Below, one piece after another: positions 40,386 to 49,812 of a DNA stretch of 56,250 nt; within the stretch, counting starts at the first letter, position 1, and every line of letters starts with the position of its first letter. The notes beneath the pieces were generated by a model, which was not told the DNA's origin, made no database searches, and saw only the letters and a list, made by a program, of their open reading frames with translations. Source of the stretch: an uncultured Erysipelotrichaceae bacterium (GTDB lineage: Bacteria > Bacillota_I > Bacilli_A > RFN20 > CAG-826); assembly GCA_902769185.1 (NCBI GenBank), contig CACXNV010000005.1, positions 1 to 56,250 of the forward strand. The letters run 5' to 3'. Made by a program: the position numbers and the translations under genes.

Positions 40386-40466
40386 TGTCGAAATATATGC
40401 AAATTTCATTAAAACAGGTGTCGAAAAACATGCAATTTTTAACTATTCAATAGTCCAAAAACATGC
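40386..40466 (+). repeat. Repeat family A (TGTCGAAAAACATGCAA-like), three units
   Basis: TGTCGAAATATATGCAAA (40386), TGTCGAAAAACATGCAAT (40419) and AGTCCAAAAACATGC (40452) lie 33 bp apart. The second is the partner of 36891-36924. Begins the long gene-free stretch 40256-40874. Confidence 0.7.
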
Positions 40467-40513
40467 TAGCAGCACGCCATTACAACCTTTTGCGATATTG
40501 TGTCATCATTGAT

Positions 40514-40753
40514 AAAAATACTTTTTAGTTTGTGCAGAAAAAATGAAAAAATACTTTTTAATTTGTGCGTTTTGTCATTTTAAAATCCCATAACTTGTTG
40601 CTAGTTAACAGGACATATCACAAATTAGCGCAGTTGTGAAAATGAGTATTGATTTTAGTGGCGCAATTGTGAAAATAATGATGGCAAAATTATTCAAAAC
40701 ACCGAATCAGTTTTATTCAAAACACCGAAAATATTTTATTCAAAACACCGAAA
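40514..40753 (+). repeat. Three further short-repeat families in one intergenic tract
   Basis: Family B AAAATACTTTTTAGTTTGTGC at 40515 and 40548 (33 bp apart). Family C GCGCAATTGTGAAAAT at 40628 and 40661 (33 bp apart). Family D TTATTCAAAACACCGAA at 40690, 40713 and 40737 (23-24 bp apart). No ORF is associated. A few tens of bases of AT-rich spacer and a weak promoter region for the subtilisin gene follow. Confidence 0.75.
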
Positions 40754-40874
40754 ATGGTTGCACATTTCCCTTTTTTATATTTTATATAAGTGATGTTAGC
40801 TGACTTATAGAAATTCTTTTATATAAATTATTCAATTTGCTTATAAAAATACGATAATATATTTAAGCGTGTAT

Positions 40875-43001
40875 ATGAGAATTAAATCATTATTAACTTT
40901 ATTACTATCTACTTTTTTATTATGTAGCTGTGGTAGTGAACCTAGCTATGTTGATAAATCACTAACTAAGATTAAATTATCTGGAGATTATCAAACTTCT
41001 TTTACTGTTGGAGAAGAGTTTAATTATGATGGACTAGTAGTTACTGCCTATTATAGTGATTCTACTTATAAAGAAGTAAATAACTATGTTGTATCCTCTC
41101 CTAATATGAATAAAGTAGGTAGTCAAAGTGTAACAGTTACATATATAGAAAATAATGTTTCTAAATCAGCCTATTATGCGATCTCTATTAGTGAAGTAAC
41201 TCCTACTTTAGTGTCTATATCTTTAAGTGGAACTTATCGAACTGATTATCAAGTTGGTGATATTTTTTCTTATGCTGGATTAGTTGTGACCGCTTACTAC
41301 TCTAATGGTAGTAGTAAAGTAGTCACTAACTACAGTGTCTCTACCCCCAATATGTCTATAGTGGGCACCCAAAGTGTCACTGTCACTTATAGCGAAAATA
41401 ACGTCACTAAATCTACTTCATATCTAATTAATATTTCAGAAGTAGAAGTAGTAACATTATCTTCGATATCTTTAAGTGGTACCTATCAAACTACATTTGA
41501 ATATAATGAAACCTTTAACTATACCGGATTAGTGGTGACCGCTAAATACTCTGATGGATCTAGTAAGGCAGTAACAAGTTATACAGTGTCTAGTCCAGAT
41601 ATGACTAAAACAGGAACACAAAGTGTCACAGTGACATATAAAGAGAATAATATCTCTAAAAGCGCTAGTTATAACATCACTGTTAAAGAAGAGATTATTG
41701 AACTAGAAACAATATATAAAGAACCTTATTTAGGCAAACAAGTTTATCTTAATCATATTGGAGATATATTTACCTCTTTAAAGAGTTATCGAGGTAAAGG
41801 AATTACTATCGCTGTTATCGATAGTGCATTTGACACGACTCACGAAGAATTTGTTAATTTAGACGGCTCTAGCAAGATATCTAATAAAAGTGCATCTTTT
41901 ACATATAGCGGATCTAGTGTAACTACTCAAGTTGGCAAAAGCTATGCTCATGATTTAAGCGATTCACATGGTACGTTCTGTGCTGGTGTAGTAGGAGCAG
42001 CTTTAAACCATAAAGGCGTACTAGGTATCGCTCCTGAATGTGAATTAATGTTACTAAAGACTGATAAGAAACCTAAAAGTATCGCTGAAGCATTTAAATA
42101 CGCGGCTGATAATGGAGCGAAAGTCATTACTATCTCTATTGGCTCATATAATGGATATGGCACTGATGGAGATTTAGTTAATGATGGTAGTGATTTAACT
42201 ACTGTCTTTAATGAACCAGTTAGTTATTGTAGATCTAAAGGAGTCGCAGTGATCTCTGCTGGAGGAAATGGTGGAGGTACATATAGAGCGACTGAATATA
42301 CTTATCCAGGAGCCACTACTGGAGTAATAGGTTGTGGTGGTTTAGCGTTTAACTCTAATGAACAAATCTGGAGTGGTTCATCTTATAACTATAATACCTC
42401 TAGTCAATTTATTGATGTCTTTGCTCCAAGTGAAGAGATGTTTGGCGTTTGTAACTTCTATAGAGATGGAGTTCACTATACTTATGATGGAGGATGGGAA
42501 GGTACTTCCTTTGCTTCTCCTATAGTAGCGGGTTTAGCAGCCTTATATTTTGAAAAGAATCCTAATAAGACTGTTAGTGAATTTGAATCTAGTTTATATA
42601 ATTCATGCCATAAATTAAATCATGAAGAAACTCATACATTATCTCAGTTAGGTAACGGTAGAGTAGACGCTTTAAAGTTATTAGGTTTATCTAATGATTA
42701 TGAAGTCACTATTAAGATTAAATCTAATTGGTCTAGTTGCTATATCTATGCGTTTAATAGTGATTTGTCACTAGAAAAAGAATTAGCCTCTTGGCCGGGT
42801 AAAGCAATGAGTAAAGTGAATAATTATTATACTTATACTTTGAAAGTTAGTGATTATGACACGATTATTGTTAATAACAACAATAACGGCTTACAGACTA
42901 TTGATATATTATCCTCATCATTTAATGATGGATATATCTATGACATCACCTCTAATTATTCAATTAATAATAGATTAATAGGTAATTATATTTATTCATA
43001 A
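40875..43001 (+). CDS. Surface subtilisin lipoprotein with Ig-like and CBM26-like domains
   Basis: 708 residues from ATG 40875. Lipoprotein signal (Cys19). Three bacterial Ig-like repeats of about 78 residues at 30-275 (core SISLSGTYQTTFEYNETFNYTGLVVTAKYSDGS). Subtilisin S8 domain about 300-605 with the triad Asp316 (AVIDSAFD), His365 (SHGTFCAGV) and Ser545 (GTSFASP). The C-terminal 80 residues (YIYAFNS...WPGKAM...YDTIIVNNNN) resemble starch-binding module CBM26. A cell-surface protease, perhaps tethered to starch granules or a glycan. No SD visible. Confidence 0.85.
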   Translation: MRIKSLLTLLLSTFLLCSCGSEPSYVDKSLTKIKLSGDYQTSFTVGEEFNYDGLVVTAYYSDSTYKEVNNYVVSSPNMNKVGSQSVTVTYIENNVSKSAYYAISISEVTPTLVSISLSGTYRTDYQVGDIFSYAGLVVTAYYSNGSSKVVTNYSVSTPNMSIVGTQSVTVTYSENNVTKSTSYLINISEVEVVTLSSISLSGTYQTTFEYNETFNYTGLVVTAKYSDGSSKAVTSYTVSSPDMTKTGTQSVTVTYKENNISKSASYNITVKEEIIELETIYKEPYLGKQVYLNHIGDIFTSLKSYRGKGITIAVIDSAFDTTHEEFVNLDGSSKISNKSASFTYSGSSVTTQVGKSYAHDLSDSHGTFCAGVVGAALNHKGVLGIAPECELMLLKTDKKPKSIAEAFKYAADNGAKVITISIGSYNGYGTDGDLVNDGSDLTTVFNEPVSYCRSKGVAVISAGGNGGGTYRATEYTYPGATTGVIGCGGLAFNSNEQIWSGSSYNYNTSSQFIDVFAPSEEMFGVCNFYRDGVHYTYDGGWEGTSFASPIVAGLAALYFEKNPNKTVSEFESSLYNSCHKLNHEETHTLSQLGNGRVDALKLLGLSNDYEVTIKIKSNWSSCYIYAFNSDLSLEKELASWPGKAMSKVNNYYTYTLKVSDYDTIIVNNNNNGLQTIDILSSSFNDGYIYDITSNYSINNRLIGNYIYS

Positions 43002-43012
43002 ATTATAAAAAG

Positions 43013-43056
43013 CGATTCGTTGTGTTGCGGCGAATTAGAATTTTTTTTCGTAAACA
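43013..43056 (+). terminator. Probable terminator after the subtilisin gene
   Basis: GATTCG / CGAATT around an 11-nt loop, followed after a few bases by eight T, 10 bp beyond the stop. Confidence 0.55.
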
Positions 43057-43057
43057 A

Positions 43058-43137
43058 TAATTATGTTATCTATTTTGAATTATGTTAATTTATGTTGAAT
43101 TATGTTAATTTATGTTGCTAAATAGCAATTATGTTAT
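43058..43137 (+). repeat. AATTATGTTA repeat array before the AAA gene
   Basis: Two perfect adjoining copies of a 20-bp unit GAATTATGTTAATTTATGTT (43077 and 43097), flanked by half units AATTATGTTA at 43058 and 43127. They span the expected promoter of the gene at 43165 and look like an operator array. Confidence 0.7.
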
Positions 43138-43164
43138 ATAATTAAGTTAACTAGGAGGTTTGTT

Positions 43165-44220
43165 ATGAGCAACCCATTTACTTTGTCGTTTGGAAAAGAG
43201 CCACAAGAATATATTAAAAGAATAAACGAATATGATGAAATAATTGAAACCTTTAATTCAAACAACCCAATGACTAATTTATTCATTATTACTGGAGTAA
43301 GAGGTGCTGGCAAAACCGTTCTTTTGAGCTCTCTTTATAAATATTTTGATAATAATGATGATTATATAGCTATAGATATAAACACTACGGTAAATATGCT
43401 AGAAGATTTCTCGGCTAAGCTATATGACAAGACCCCTAAAAAAATTAAATCCTTAAAGGCTGAATTTAGTTTTTCTTTTCATGGGTTAACCATTTCGCTA
43501 AAAGGCGAAGAACCAGTTAGCAGTGTTTCATTATTACTAGAGAAAATGCTTAATAAAATTAAAAAGACTGGTAAGAAAGTCGTGATTACGGTTGATGATA
43601 TTGACACTGGCGATTACATGAAATCTTTTGTGAAGGAATTCCAATCCTTGTTTAGAAAAGATCTTCCAATTTATCTAATTGTCACTGGACTTTATAATGT
43701 TGTTGACACTTTAGAAAAACAAGAAGGATTAACATTTTTACAAAGAGGACAAAAAAGATACCTTACCCCTTTGAATAGACGATATATAATTAGTTCCTAT
43801 AAAGAAATATTTAATATAGATGATAAACTTGCTTGCTCCTTAGCGGATCTAACTAAAGGATATGCTTTTGCTTTTCAGACACTAGGCTATTTGTTTTATG
43901 AAAGTGATAAGAGGGAAATTAACGCCACTTTATTAAAAGAATACGATTATTATTTAGAAGAATATGTATATCGAAGACTATATGCAGAGCTTAGTGAAAA
44001 AGAAAAAAATATCCTTAAGCATATATCTTTGTCAAATCTTGAATCCAACAAAGAATTAGTGGAAGCAGGAGTGGTAACAAATCAAGAAATATCTAATTAC
44101 AAAGAAAAATTGTTTAAAAGAGGAATATGCGATATTAAAGAAAGGGGAAAGATAACTATTATTCTTCCTCGCTTTAAAGAATATATTGTGTATCGTACAA
44201 GCGAAGAAAACAGTTATTAG
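43165..44220 (+). CDS. AAA+ ATPase (AAA_16/archaeal-type)
   Basis: 351 residues with a strong AGGAGG site. Walker A GVRGAGKTVLLSSL near residue 45, Walker B VVITVDDIDTGD near 140, and sensor-like YLIVTGLYNVVD near 173. The C-terminal part (LAYLTKGYAFAFQTLGYLF, then a winged-helix-like EKEKNILKHISLSNLE) fits STAND/ORC-type ATPases that regulate or sense. Such genes are common as isolated accessory genes. Its product has no DUF4143. Role unknown. Confidence 0.75.
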   Translation: MSNPFTLSFGKEPQEYIKRINEYDEIIETFNSNNPMTNLFIITGVRGAGKTVLLSSLYKYFDNNDDYIAIDINTTVNMLEDFSAKLYDKTPKKIKSLKAEFSFSFHGLTISLKGEEPVSSVSLLLEKMLNKIKKTGKKVVITVDDIDTGDYMKSFVKEFQSLFRKDLPIYLIVTGLYNVVDTLEKQEGLTFLQRGQKRYLTPLNRRYIISSYKEIFNIDDKLACSLADLTKGYAFAFQTLGYLFYESDKREINATLLKEYDYYLEEYVYRRLYAELSEKEKNILKHISLSNLESNKELVEAGVVTNQEISNYKEKLFKRGICDIKERGKITIILPRFKEYIVYRTSEENSY

Positions 44221-44221
44221 A

Positions 44222-44298
44222 TTTTTCTAATGACTATAAAGCCACGATTAAGATTTAATCTAATTGTTCTAGTTGTTATATTTTTGTGATTTTTAATA
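44222..44298 (+). pseudogene. Decayed fragment of a subtilisin-type CBM26-like tail
   Basis: About 75 bp align with 42690-42765 of the subtilisin gene at roughly 80 percent, covering the codons for LSNDYEVTIKIKSNWSSCYIYAFNS. The copy has an in-frame stop and no gene around it. It starts 2 bp past the AAA stop. The remainder of 44221-44628 has repeats (next entry) and no ORF. Confidence 0.65.
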
Positions 44299-44362
44299 TA
44301 AAATCTTTAAGAATTTTGTGATTTTTTGTCTTAAAAATGCCAGAATTTTGTGATAACACCAT
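44281..44362 (+). repeat. ATTTTGTGAT repeat array without a gene
   Basis: TTTTTGTGATTTTT (44281), GAATTTTGTGATTTTT (44311) and GAATTTTGTGATAACA (44343) are about 31 bp apart; TTTTGTGATAAC recurs near 44538. A separate GTGGAA(A/T) series lies at 44393-44428. Neither has a recognisable downstream regulator; the next gene is a surface protein. Confidence 0.6.
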
Positions 44363-44628
44363 AATATAGACATGAATGTCTATAACTTTTCATGGTGGAA
44401 AATGGTGGAATTCGTGGAAAAGTGGAATAAAACGCATTTATAAAAAAATAGTGATTGTTTGTATCTTTTCACAGGTTTTTCGAGTAACTTATTATTCCTT
44501 TTTTGGAATCTTATCTATATCTTCTTTTTCTTTATCTTTTTTGTGATAACTTGCAAACATAAAATATATATTTCTTATGTGTGGCACATATGTGACACAT
44601 GCGCGTATATTATAATATGAGGTAATAC

Positions 44629-46713
44629 ATGATGAAAAAAAGACATATTATATTATCCGGTAGCCTATTATCACTTCTTTTAGGTTTAGGTATTGGATTA
44701 TTTTCTAATAATAAAACAAACACAAACATTGAAACAAAAGCAGAAGTAGAAACTAGATATGTTTATTTAGACTGCACCAAATTCCCAGATTATTTTGGAC
44801 GTAACACACGCATTGCATTCTCAGGTAACATAGATATCCCAATGTTGAATACTGTTAAGGCTGATGTATATAAATACCCTGTACCTATAGATACTCAAAT
44901 TGTCTCTTTCTATACAATTTGGGGAGATGAATATACAAAAGCAGAATTATCAGACTCTGTAGTTCCACTAGAAATCCCAAACGATATAAATAAAAGAACT
45001 TATCAGGTAACTTCATATAACGTTGGTAGCGGAGTAGATGTTGATTATTTTAAAGGTAAATGGATTGATAACTATGATATGCCTGATGAAGAAGGGTATT
45101 ACATAGTTAACAGCTCTAATGATTATGAATATGAAGGTGCAATTAAAATGGACGAAGGTGTCTCTGGAGATAAAGCACAATCCATTCTATATCACGGAAC
45201 AAAAGATCAATATATTAAAGTGAGATCGTATATAGATAACACTGACACCACATACCCAAGTAGTGGTAAAGGTTATAAATTTTCTAATGACAAAGATGTT
45301 AACGTGTATATTGACGAAAATAATGAATTCCTTGTCGAAGATTATGTAATTCCACCTGAAGAAGACGGATATTATGTTTTTGGTTCATTTAATTCAGAGA
45401 CTATTGATGAATATAAAAGTGAATATAAAACAACTTCCTTTGTGGATGAGTCTCTTGATTATATTGAAGTATATGATAATTTGGCTTTAGATTTGAACGA
45501 TGTCATATCTATTAGACAACATTCTTCATCGACTCACCCAAGAGATAAGTATATAGCCCCTGTATCATATCTTAGCGAACTATATTTTAAAATTGATGGT
45601 AATGATGTCACTATCAAATATCAATTTGGAGTAAGGCATTATGATATTTTTATTGTTCAAACTGATGATGGAACTTATTTCTTACCAAAGTTCCATGAAG
45701 ATAAATGTTTTAATAAAATAACTGCGGTATTTTTTGATGTTAATGGTGAGAAAACCGGAACACAACCTTTACCTGATCAAATATCTTATGATTATTTGGT
45801 CCCAGCTTTTCCTAATATTGACGGCAAATACTGTTTAAGAAAAGCATATGTAGATGAAGACTGCACAGTTGAATATTCTGGAGAAGCCATCGATACTCCA
45901 ACAAATATTTATCTTAAATACTATAATTCTGGATATTATCTTTTACCGAGGATTGTTAAAAGCGAAGGCGCTACAACTACTTATAAAACTGTCTACGATG
46001 TTGGTATTAAAATGGAAACCACAAATCTAGAAGAAGGTAGCTTAGCGGAAATAACAATTAATCCAATGCCTGAAGGTGAAGGACCATATGACTTTGCCTA
46101 CTTATATTATGATGAAGACGGTAAGATGACTTACTATCAATATCACACGATAAGTGATGATTACGCTCGTAGCGAATGGTTTAGTGATCACTATTCTGTT
46201 GAAGTCCATTATGGGAATCGCGGAAAATATTTCCGTGCCTTCATTAAATACGATGAGGATAGTAAAGAAAACCGTGTTTTCTTAAAAGACGCAGGATCAG
46301 GATTCTGTAATGATTTTATGAGTAAGATTGCTAATATTTGTGATTCTACTGGAGTTAACACTAATATAGAGGATTTACAAACTGAATGGGCCAATCAATA
46401 TGAAGCATATTGTAACGTTGAATATAAACAAGAAATAGTTAAATTAGGGTTTAATTATTTTGAAGATCCACAAAATATTTATGAAGAGATGATGAATAAG
46501 TACTATTACATTATCAATAAATATGGGAGTGAGACATTTGAAAATTTCATCTTCCCTGATATGGATCCAGTATTACCAAATGGTATAGATAATAATGTAT
46601 TTCTAAAATATAACGATGCGGCAATTTTTGCCGCTGTGATATCTATCTCTGTCGTAGGTGTTTCTTTACTTGTAACATTATTAGTCTTTAAAAAGAAAAA
46701 GAAGAATAAATAG
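44629..46713 (+). CDS. Membrane-anchored surface protein, 694 aa
   Basis: GAGGT lies before the ATG. N-terminal signal (KKRHIILSGSLLSLLLGLGIGLF) and a C-terminal anchor (about residues 665-688, FAAVISISVVGVSLLVTLLVF, then Lys-rich stop-transfer), so the body faces outside. The first 100 mature residues (RYVYLDCTKFPDYFG...IPMLNTVKADVYKYPV) recall starch-binding-module folds but are not certain. No catalytic motif. Large surface proteins of this form are common in gut Bacillota. Confidence 0.65.
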   Translation: MMKKRHIILSGSLLSLLLGLGIGLFSNNKTNTNIETKAEVETRYVYLDCTKFPDYFGRNTRIAFSGNIDIPMLNTVKADVYKYPVPIDTQIVSFYTIWGDEYTKAELSDSVVPLEIPNDINKRTYQVTSYNVGSGVDVDYFKGKWIDNYDMPDEEGYYIVNSSNDYEYEGAIKMDEGVSGDKAQSILYHGTKDQYIKVRSYIDNTDTTYPSSGKGYKFSNDKDVNVYIDENNEFLVEDYVIPPEEDGYYVFGSFNSETIDEYKSEYKTTSFVDESLDYIEVYDNLALDLNDVISIRQHSSSTHPRDKYIAPVSYLSELYFKIDGNDVTIKYQFGVRHYDIFIVQTDDGTYFLPKFHEDKCFNKITAVFFDVNGEKTGTQPLPDQISYDYLVPAFPNIDGKYCLRKAYVDEDCTVEYSGEAIDTPTNIYLKYYNSGYYLLPRIVKSEGATTTYKTVYDVGIKMETTNLEEGSLAEITINPMPEGEGPYDFAYLYYDEDGKMTYYQYHTISDDYARSEWFSDHYSVEVHYGNRGKYFRAFIKYDEDSKENRVFLKDAGSGFCNDFMSKIANICDSTGVNTNIEDLQTEWANQYEAYCNVEYKQEIVKLGFNYFEDPQNIYEEMMNKYYYIINKYGSETFENFIFPDMDPVLPNGIDNNVFLKYNDAAIFAAVISISVVGVSLLVTLLVFKKKKKNK

Positions 46714-46734
46714 TTCATTGTTTAATGAAAATTA

Positions 46735-46766
46735 GGGTGAAATGAATGAATGTTTCACCCCTTTTT
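46735..46766 (+). terminator. Rho-independent terminator
   Basis: GGGTGAAA / TTTCACCC with a 10-nt loop, then CTTTTTC. Confidence 0.85.
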
Positions 46767-46890
46767 CTATTTCTATTAATAGATGCCAAATAGGTGCCAG
46801 TAAACAAATTGTAGCAAATGCTACATTTAATTTTGTACAGCAATATCAATATTGATATAATTAATGTAGATATTCGGAGGAATATAGTAT

Positions 46891-49245
46891 ATGAAAAAGC
46901 TTAACCTTTTATTTGGCTTATCCATTTTTGCTATGGCGTTAACTAGTTGTGGAAGTAGCCCAGAACCAGAACATGAACATAAGTGGGGAAGCCCATCTTA
47001 TTCTTGGACAAGTGATTATTCTAAATGCACCGCTAGAAGAGTGTGCGAACTAAATAGTAGTCACGTAGATAGCGAGACAGTTAGCTCTACTTACAAAGTA
47101 ACTACAGAGCCAACTGAAAGTAGTGATGGAGTAGGAGTATATACCGCGACATTCTCTAAAGAATATTTTGAGGTTCAAACACACACTGTTGATATCCCTC
47201 CTATTGGGCATGAACATACATTTAGTGAAGATTATGAATATAATGAAACCACTCACTGGCATCCTGCGACTTGTGGGCATGATGTCAAAGGTGGAGAAGC
47301 TACTCACGCTTTTGATGAAATAGTAGAAGAAGGAGTTACTACTTATACATGTATTTGTGGCTATTCTTATTCTATAGGTGGAGATCCAGCTTATAAATAT
47401 GAAGATAACTATGAATTAGTGAAGAAATATCCAGAACTTAACTCAGCTTTAAAAACTTTATTAAATAGTAAGAGTTTTACCTTAGAACATTCTCAAGTCT
47501 TTACTCCTGAGACACCTTATTATAATAAGTATTCTGATCGTCCAGTTGTTTTACTTGCTAATGGCAACGCTAAAAACGTAATGAAGTTTACTGAAAGAGA
47601 TTTGGAACAAACTGTTTCCTTTACTGGTGAAGTATATACTTCTTTACAATTACTTTTATCTATATATTCAGTTTCTAGTTGGTCTGAATTATTACAAAAT
47701 CAAGATAAGTTGTCACATTTTAAAAATCAAATTTATGAAGCTTTATCAGGAGCGGGAGATCTTGCTGAACTTCGAACTTATATAGATTTATCTAATGCAG
47801 TTATTGATGAAGATAAAGTTACTTTATTAAGTAATGTCAATATTGTAAACGCTCAATTATATGATGAAGAAGCTAAACAATATTTAATGGCTGCCACAGA
47901 TGGAAAAGAGTCTAGAAGCCTATATATTGTTCCAGATAATTATCAATTCCAGAATATTGACGTCAAATATTCAGTATTAGAACAAATGAGATTATACGGC
48001 CATACTTTTTCAATGGGCACTGGAGATTTTGAATTTAAATATGATGAAGAAACTCATACTTATGATAGAGAATACTGGGGAAGTGGATCTTCTAGATTAG
48101 ATTTCAGATTTATTTGTCCAATTGTTGTGGAAAATGGCGCAATCACTTCTTTAAGAAAAATGACTGTTAAAGATATTGGAACAACCTCAATTACTAGTAA
48201 AGTTGTTGCTCCAGTTTGTGATCACTCTCATGGCGCTCATCAATTCTGGTATAGTGAGCAATTCCATGCAGATTATTGTGATGATTGCGGCAAAGTGTTA
48301 GGAAAGCATAGTCACGCTATTCATAATGACCATGGTTTCTGTGTTGAATGCGTTAACTTTACGCATGGTTTACATGAAAAAGATGGCTTTGAACTTTATC
48401 ATCCAAATTCTGATGAACTATTGGATAGAGATATTTATATAAATCCAAAAACAGGAAAGAAATATATTAAGGATTATGCTTCTAGCGCTCCAGCATCTCC
48501 AAGTATTACTGGTAAAGATGGAAAAATATATACACATTTTATAGTTGCTCCAGTTGATGGGCAAGTCAGTGAGATTACATTTGCCACTAATGGAAATAAG
48601 CATTTTCTAGAAGATAATACATGTTTCTTTGTTTTAGAATACGCTATTACTAAATCGACATACGACATGACCTATTTAGCTTTAACTGACGAAACAATTC
48701 CAGAACAAATCTATAATGATCCAGAATATATGAAAGAGCATTATTTCAATGTTACTAAAGAAAAAGTAGGCTCAGAAGTTGTCGATACAGCGTATTCGTT
48801 CCCAAATTGTGAACACGAACAACTCGATGCTAATACTAACTTTACTGTTATTTCTCTAGAACAAATGGCTAAAGAATGCACTTATGCATATGTATCATTC
48901 AAATTTGATAGTATCGATTCAGATAAATTCACATTCCTTAAGACAACATGTAAACACTGTCACAAAGCCTTATATTCAGCGGTCAGAGAAAACGGACAAG
49001 GTGCAGTTTTTGATACTTTTGGAGCACGTGTAAGAAGTCAATATCTTACTATCACATATTCTTGGAACGCTGAGTACACTGAATGTGTTGGTAAATTGAT
49101 TCTATTAACTTATGTTGAATACGAACAAGTACCTACTACATTAGTGGAAGAATCCGCTACTGTAGTTACAGATACTGAACAAGGTATTACAACCGCGACA
49201 TTCACTAATCCAATATTTAAAACACAAACAGAATATTTCTATTAA
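46891..49245 (+). CDS. Large surface lipoprotein with His/Cys-rich repeats
   Basis: 784 residues; CGGAGGA before the ATG, lipobox LTSC (Cys20). Repeats of the form HEHxW...YSWTSDYSKCTARRVCELN and HEHTFSEDYEYNETTHWHPATCGHD, and a central HSHGAHQFWYSEQFHADYCDDCGKVLGKHSHAIH block, are typical of Bacilli surface proteins and could bind metal. A paralogue-like repeat recurs at the C-terminus (LTITYSWNAEYTECVGK). The stop overlaps the carbonic anhydrase start (TAATG). Function unknown. Confidence 0.65.
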   Translation: MKKLNLLFGLSIFAMALTSCGSSPEPEHEHKWGSPSYSWTSDYSKCTARRVCELNSSHVDSETVSSTYKVTTEPTESSDGVGVYTATFSKEYFEVQTHTVDIPPIGHEHTFSEDYEYNETTHWHPATCGHDVKGGEATHAFDEIVEEGVTTYTCICGYSYSIGGDPAYKYEDNYELVKKYPELNSALKTLLNSKSFTLEHSQVFTPETPYYNKYSDRPVVLLANGNAKNVMKFTERDLEQTVSFTGEVYTSLQLLLSIYSVSSWSELLQNQDKLSHFKNQIYEALSGAGDLAELRTYIDLSNAVIDEDKVTLLSNVNIVNAQLYDEEAKQYLMAATDGKESRSLYIVPDNYQFQNIDVKYSVLEQMRLYGHTFSMGTGDFEFKYDEETHTYDREYWGSGSSRLDFRFICPIVVENGAITSLRKMTVKDIGTTSITSKVVAPVCDHSHGAHQFWYSEQFHADYCDDCGKVLGKHSHAIHNDHGFCVECVNFTHGLHEKDGFELYHPNSDELLDRDIYINPKTGKKYIKDYASSAPASPSITGKDGKIYTHFIVAPVDGQVSEITFATNGNKHFLEDNTCFFVLEYAITKSTYDMTYLALTDETIPEQIYNDPEYMKEHYFNVTKEKVGSEVVDTAYSFPNCEHEQLDANTNFTVISLEQMAKECTYAYVSFKFDSIDSDKFTFLKTTCKHCHKALYSAVRENGQGAVFDTFGARVRSQYLTITYSWNAEYTECVGKLILLTYVEYEQVPTTLVEESATVVTDTEQGITTATFTNPIFKTQTEYFY

Positions 49246-49748
49246 TGGACATCAAAAAAAGAAACCAACAATTCTTATCTGAATTAGATAATAATAAAGA
49301 ACTAAAAACAACTAGAGATAATCTAGTTAAAGGACAGCATCCATCTTTATTAGTGGTCTGTTGCTCTGATTCTAGAGTGGTCCCTGAAAAGATATTATCT
49401 TGCTCTTTAGGAGAGATATTTGTAATTAGAACCGCAGGTAATGTAATTAATGAAGGTGAACTCGCTAGTATCTCTTATGCGATAGAGCATTTACATATTA
49501 ATCATATTTTAATTATGGGTCATACCCACTGTGGGGCGATTCACGCAGTTATTCATAATGAAGAATTTTTATACTCTGATCCAATAGCTAAAAGAATTAA
49601 GCATAATATCTTAGATATAGAAGACGAAAAAACCGCTAGTGAAGTTAATGCTTCTAAAGAAGTTGAATACTTAAAAGAAAAGTTCCCTGATTATCAAGGA
49701 ACTATAGAATATAAAATATACGACATAGAAACATCTATTTTGTATTAG
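49245..49748 (+). CDS. Beta-carbonic anhydrase
   Basis: 167 residues. Zinc ligands Cys40, His93 and Cys96 (CCSDSR and GHTHCG) and the Asp42-Arg44 dyad are all present, so the enzyme should interconvert CO2 and bicarbonate. It is at the short end for the family. The start overlaps the lipoprotein stop by one base, and the lipoprotein ORF supplies the only nearby ribosome-binding context. Cytoplasmic, no signal. Confidence 0.9.
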   Translation: MDIKKRNQQFLSELDNNKELKTTRDNLVKGQHPSLLVVCCSDSRVVPEKILSCSLGEIFVIRTAGNVINEGELASISYAIEHLHINHILIMGHTHCGAIHAVIHNEEFLYSDPIAKRIKHNILDIEDEKTASEVNASKEVEYLKEKFPDYQGTIEYKIYDIETSILY

Positions 49749-49812
49749 AAGTGTTTAAAAATAGCAAAATTCCGTATTACAGTACGAAAAAACCGATGAA
49801 AGTGATATTTTT

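Noticed and set aside
36891-40466. Ends of an IS21-like insertion sequence
   Set aside because: The units do resemble multiple terminal repeats, but they are in direct orientation and no istA/istB gene or remnant is between them.
40386-40753. CRISPR-like array in the intergenic tract
   Set aside because: The 33-bp periods involve different short units with only two or three copies each and no regular spacers.
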